This document shows, in pieces, positions 6,515 through 8,440 of a DNA stretch of 8,440 bases (positions are counted from its first letter, which is position 1; each line of letters starts with the position of its first letter). Origin of the DNA: Fidelibacterota bacterium (GTDB taxonomy: Bacteria > Fidelibacterota > Marinisomatia > SCGC-AAA003-L08 > D37C17); contig JABHHG010000167.1 of the NCBI GenBank assembly GCA_018671635.1, positions 1-8,440 of the forward strand, in the 5' to 3' direction. The notes below the pieces were generated by a model that searched no databases, was not told the DNA's origin, and saw only the letters and a list, made by a program, of their open reading frames with translations. The translations under genes were made by a program, and so were the position numbers.

Positions 6515-7714
6515 TTATCTATTTTTGTCGAGGAGAATAAAGTCAAATATCCGTTTAGCAATGCGGTCTTTCCGGTCTTTTTTCAGTTCTTTTTCAGCAC
6601 CAGATTTTGAGAATATTTGGACTCGATTCGTATTAGATTCAAATCCTGCCCCGGCCTCATTTGCATAATTGAGTACAATAAAATCGGCACCTTTATCAGC
6701 CATTTTACGTTTAGCTTCAGCAGTCCCATTTTGGGTCTCTAACGCAAAAGCAATGATGCTTGCTTCAGTTTGAGAGTTTATTGTTTTTAGAATATCGGGT
6801 GCAGAAACAAGTTCTAGTGATGCAACTATATTACTTCGTTTCAACTTTTCGCCTGAAGGGTTTGCAGGTTGAAAATCTGCAACGGCGGCTGCCATAATCA
6901 AATAATCTGCATCCTGTTCATCAAGTGAATTTTCTAATGCAGATAGCATTTCTATGGCATTTTCAACCATTACCATCTCTACTTCGGGAATAGGTGGCAA
7001 TGAAACTGGGCCTGAGACTATCGTTACTTTTGCCCCTAAGTCACGAGCTACTTCTGCTAATGCATAACCCATTTTTCCCGATGATCGATTGGATATATAC
7101 CGTACCGGATCAATAGCTTCTCGAGTGGGTCCAGCACTAACTAAAACTTTTTTACCCAAGAGAGGGAGTTCATGTTTAAATAGACTTCTTATGGAATTCA
7201 TAATTGTATCTATTGCAGGTAATCGGCCTTCCCCTTCATGCAGGCTGGCTAACTTCCCCATTTCTGGGTCCATTACGATTCGTCCGCGTTCGCGGAGTTT
7301 TTCTACAGCATCCATAGTGGCGGGATTCTGCCACATGCGAAAATTCATAGCAGGTACAAATAATGTGGGTTGTTCACAAACAGATAAATTGGTAGAAATG
7401 ATATCATCGGCTACACCACTGGCTGCTTTACATAATATGTTTGCGGTGGCAGGTACAATCACAATAGCATCTAATTCCAGGGCCATTTCGATATGTTCTA
7501 GCCCAGCTTTTGGTGAATCTGGAAAAATATCTGTAATCACTTCATTATTGGTGAGTGCTGCGAATGAAGCCTTTCCCACAAATTTTTGTGCAGATGGAGT
7601 CATCATCACCTGAACATTTACATCCTCTTTCCGAAGTAACCGAACAACTTCACACGATTTATATGCAGCAATAGAACCGGTAACACAAATTAGAATATTT
7701 TTGTTTTTTAACAT
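6515..7714 (-). CDS. coaBC: Bifunctional phosphopantothenoylcysteine decarboxylase / phosphopantothenate-cysteine ligase (CoaBC, Dfp)
   Basis: CoaBC makes 4'-phosphopantetheine for coenzyme A in two steps: the C-terminal CoaB joins cysteine to phosphopantothenate using CTP, and the N-terminal FMN-containing CoaC decarboxylates the product. The 399 residues match the usual length. CoaC (about 1-180) shows TGSIAAYK at 12-19, the catalytic His74 in HIEMA, ATANILCKAASGVADD at 89-104 and PAMNFRMW at 121-128 with Asn124. The substrate flap LASLHEGEGRLP at 155-166 has Ser157 where E. coli has the reductive Cys158. CoaB (about 187-399) shows SAGPTREAIDPVRYISNRSS at 193-212 with the key Asn209, KMGYALA at 214-220, AAAVADF at 275-281, a probable CTP-contacting Lys289 or Lys291, and FALET at 323-327. 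The ATG is 19 bases after the propeller gene, without a clear Shine-Dalgarno. Whether Ser157 alters the decarboxylase step cannot be told from sequence. Confidence 0.97.
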   Translation of the reverse strand: MLKNKNILICVTGSIAAYKSCEVVRLLRKEDVNVQVMMTPSAQKFVGKASFAALTNNEVITDIFPDSPKAGLEHIEMALELDAIVIVPATANILCKAASGVADDIISTNLSVCEQPTLFVPAMNFRMWQNPATMDAVEKLRERGRIVMDPEMGKLASLHEGEGRLPAIDTIMNSIRSLFKHELPLLGKKVLVSAGPTREAIDPVRYISNRSSGKMGYALAEVARDLGAKVTIVSGPVSLPPIPEVEMVMVENAIEMLSALENSLDEQDADYLIMAAAVADFQPANPSGEKLKRSNIVASLELVSAPDILKTINSQTEASIIAFALETQNGTAEAKRKMADKGADFIVLNYANEAGAGFESNTNRVQIFSKSGAEKELKKDRKDRIAKRIFDFILLDKNR

Positions 7715-7733
7715 ATAGTAATTAGTAAATTAA

Positions 7734-8440
7734 TTATTTTATTGTTTGGATAATTAATTTCCCATCATTTGAACCTAATAAAATATTATAATCATCCATA
7801 AACTTTAATGTATTATTTTCTACGTTATAATTGCTATCTATAATGCCATGGTAAATATTCTTATTTATAATATCAATATATTCAATTGAATTATTTTCCA
7901 TTAAAACCGCAATAATATCATCAGAATTTGAAAAATCGAATGATTTAATCTTCCCTGAAAGTGTAAAAGTCCATTTATACCTGATGTATGGATTTGCCCA
8001 ATCTCCATCGATATATTCAGTTGTAATTATATTACTAATATCATACAATTTGATATGACCATTTATTTTCCCAATCGCTAAAATATTTTTGTCATTATTT
8101 AACTCTATGGTAGAAAATTGAGGATCATAATTACTATAGGTTGCATTAACCTTCTGTTCCTTCACATTATATAAATATATATTTTGATACTCATCTACAA
8201 TAATTAGTCCTGAATATAATGAATTTATATAAACTATCTTATTATCAGAAATCTTATCTGTATTTATTATATCGAATGTGTTTGCATCAATAAAATCAAT
8301 TGTTCCATTGGAGAATCCCGCATATAATACCAGTCCAGAATGGTTAAATGTTATAACCTTAGCCTGTTTATCTGAATATTGCAATTGATACGGAGCTCCC
8401 CATTCGTTGGAATTCCACATGCAAATATTACCATCACTCA
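7734..8440 (-). CDS. WD40-like beta-propeller protein, N-terminal part beyond window edge
   Basis: I cannot assign a function. An ATG at 8420 would give 228 residues, but the frame stays open through the last 20 bases and reads SDGNIC immediately before it. That completes a WD40-style strand (SDGNICMWN), so the gene very probably begins outside the window and this is its C-terminal part. Counting from that Met, five roughly 30-residue units follow, at about 20-52, 60-92, 101-130, 156-190 and 203-228. They end in patterns such as SNGTIDFID, YQNIYLYN, INGHIKLYD and NNSIEYID, and the last unit has SNDGKLIIQ. The GH and WD dipeptides of classical WD40 repeats are mostly lost. No membrane segment or catalytic motif is visible. 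Propellers are usually binding scaffolds. The DNA is markedly poorer in G+C than the genes downstream (about 23% in three 60-base lines counted). It could be a separate unit ahead of the coaBC operon. Confidence 0.75.
   Translation of the reverse strand, partial: SDGNICMWNSNEWGAPYQLQYSDKQAKVITFNHSGLVLYAGFSNGTIDFIDANTFDIINTDKISDNKIVYINSLYSGLIIVDEYQNIYLYNVKEQKVNATYSNYDPQFSTIELNNDKNILAIGKINGHIKLYDISNIITTEYIDGDWANPYIRYKWTFTLSGKIKSFDFSNSDDIIAVLMENNSIEYIDIINKNIYHGIIDSNYNVENNTLKFMDDYNILLGSNDGKLIIQTIK

Noticed and set aside
6469..6561. RuvB N-terminal extension from a TTG at 6561
   Set aside because: The 31 residues would overlap the coaBC end by 47 bases and resemble no RuvB N-terminus; the ATG at 6468 gives a normal start.
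7089..7613. Plus-strand open frame of 174 codons
   Set aside because: It lies antisense to coaBC, which is complete with both domains; long antisense frames arise readily here.
7715..7800. Possible promoter for coaBC (a TATAAT-like string in the end of the propeller gene)
   Set aside because: The DNA is so AT-rich that such strings occur by chance and I found no matching -35 element; not supportable.

Overview
The window is a tightly packed, single-strand block of bacterial housekeeping genes, all transcribed right to left on the minus strand. In transcription order it holds: the 3' part of a beta-propeller (WD40-like) protein of unknown function, coaBC (coenzyme A synthesis), ruvB (Holliday junction motor), queA (queuosine tRNA modification), ispF (MEP isoprenoid pathway), gltX (glutamyl-tRNA synthetase), glnS (glutaminyl-tRNA synthetase), and ispE (MEP pathway), which runs off the left edge. 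No gap between genes exceeds about 46 bases, and I see no RNA gene, mobile element, CRISPR array, plus-strand gene or convincing terminator.

Organism: an AT-rich bacterium. It uses the MEP pathway and makes Gln-tRNA with a bacterial-type GlnRS closely resembling the E. coli enzyme. Several starts lack a clear Shine-Dalgarno sequence. Together these would fit a lineage of the Bacteroidota/Marinimicrobia (FCB) kind, but this is a low-confidence guess from general character; no marker gene in the window settles it.

Layout: from ispE through coaBC (1 to about 7714) the genes are spaced by -4 to +46 bases. They include an ATGA stop/start overlap (ispF/gltX), a directly abutting TAA|ATG (queA/ispF) and a 2-base gap (gltX/glnS), so they are probably co-transcribed and in part translationally coupled. 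The propeller gene (7734 to the right edge) is much poorer in G+C (hand counts of three 60-base lines give about 23%, against 30-47% for two lines in the housekeeping block) and has no recognisable link to its neighbours.

Functionally, IspE and IspF are consecutive MEP enzymes that flank the two tRNA synthetase genes. GluRS, GlnRS and QueA all act on tRNA. CoaBC and RuvB serve cofactor synthesis and DNA repair. I do not see a new biological system here. The points worth a second look are the mixed MEP/synthetase cluster without ispD, a Cys-to-Ser change at the usual reductive cysteine of CoaBC, the composition break at the propeller gene, and two 8-base homopolymers inside ruvB.
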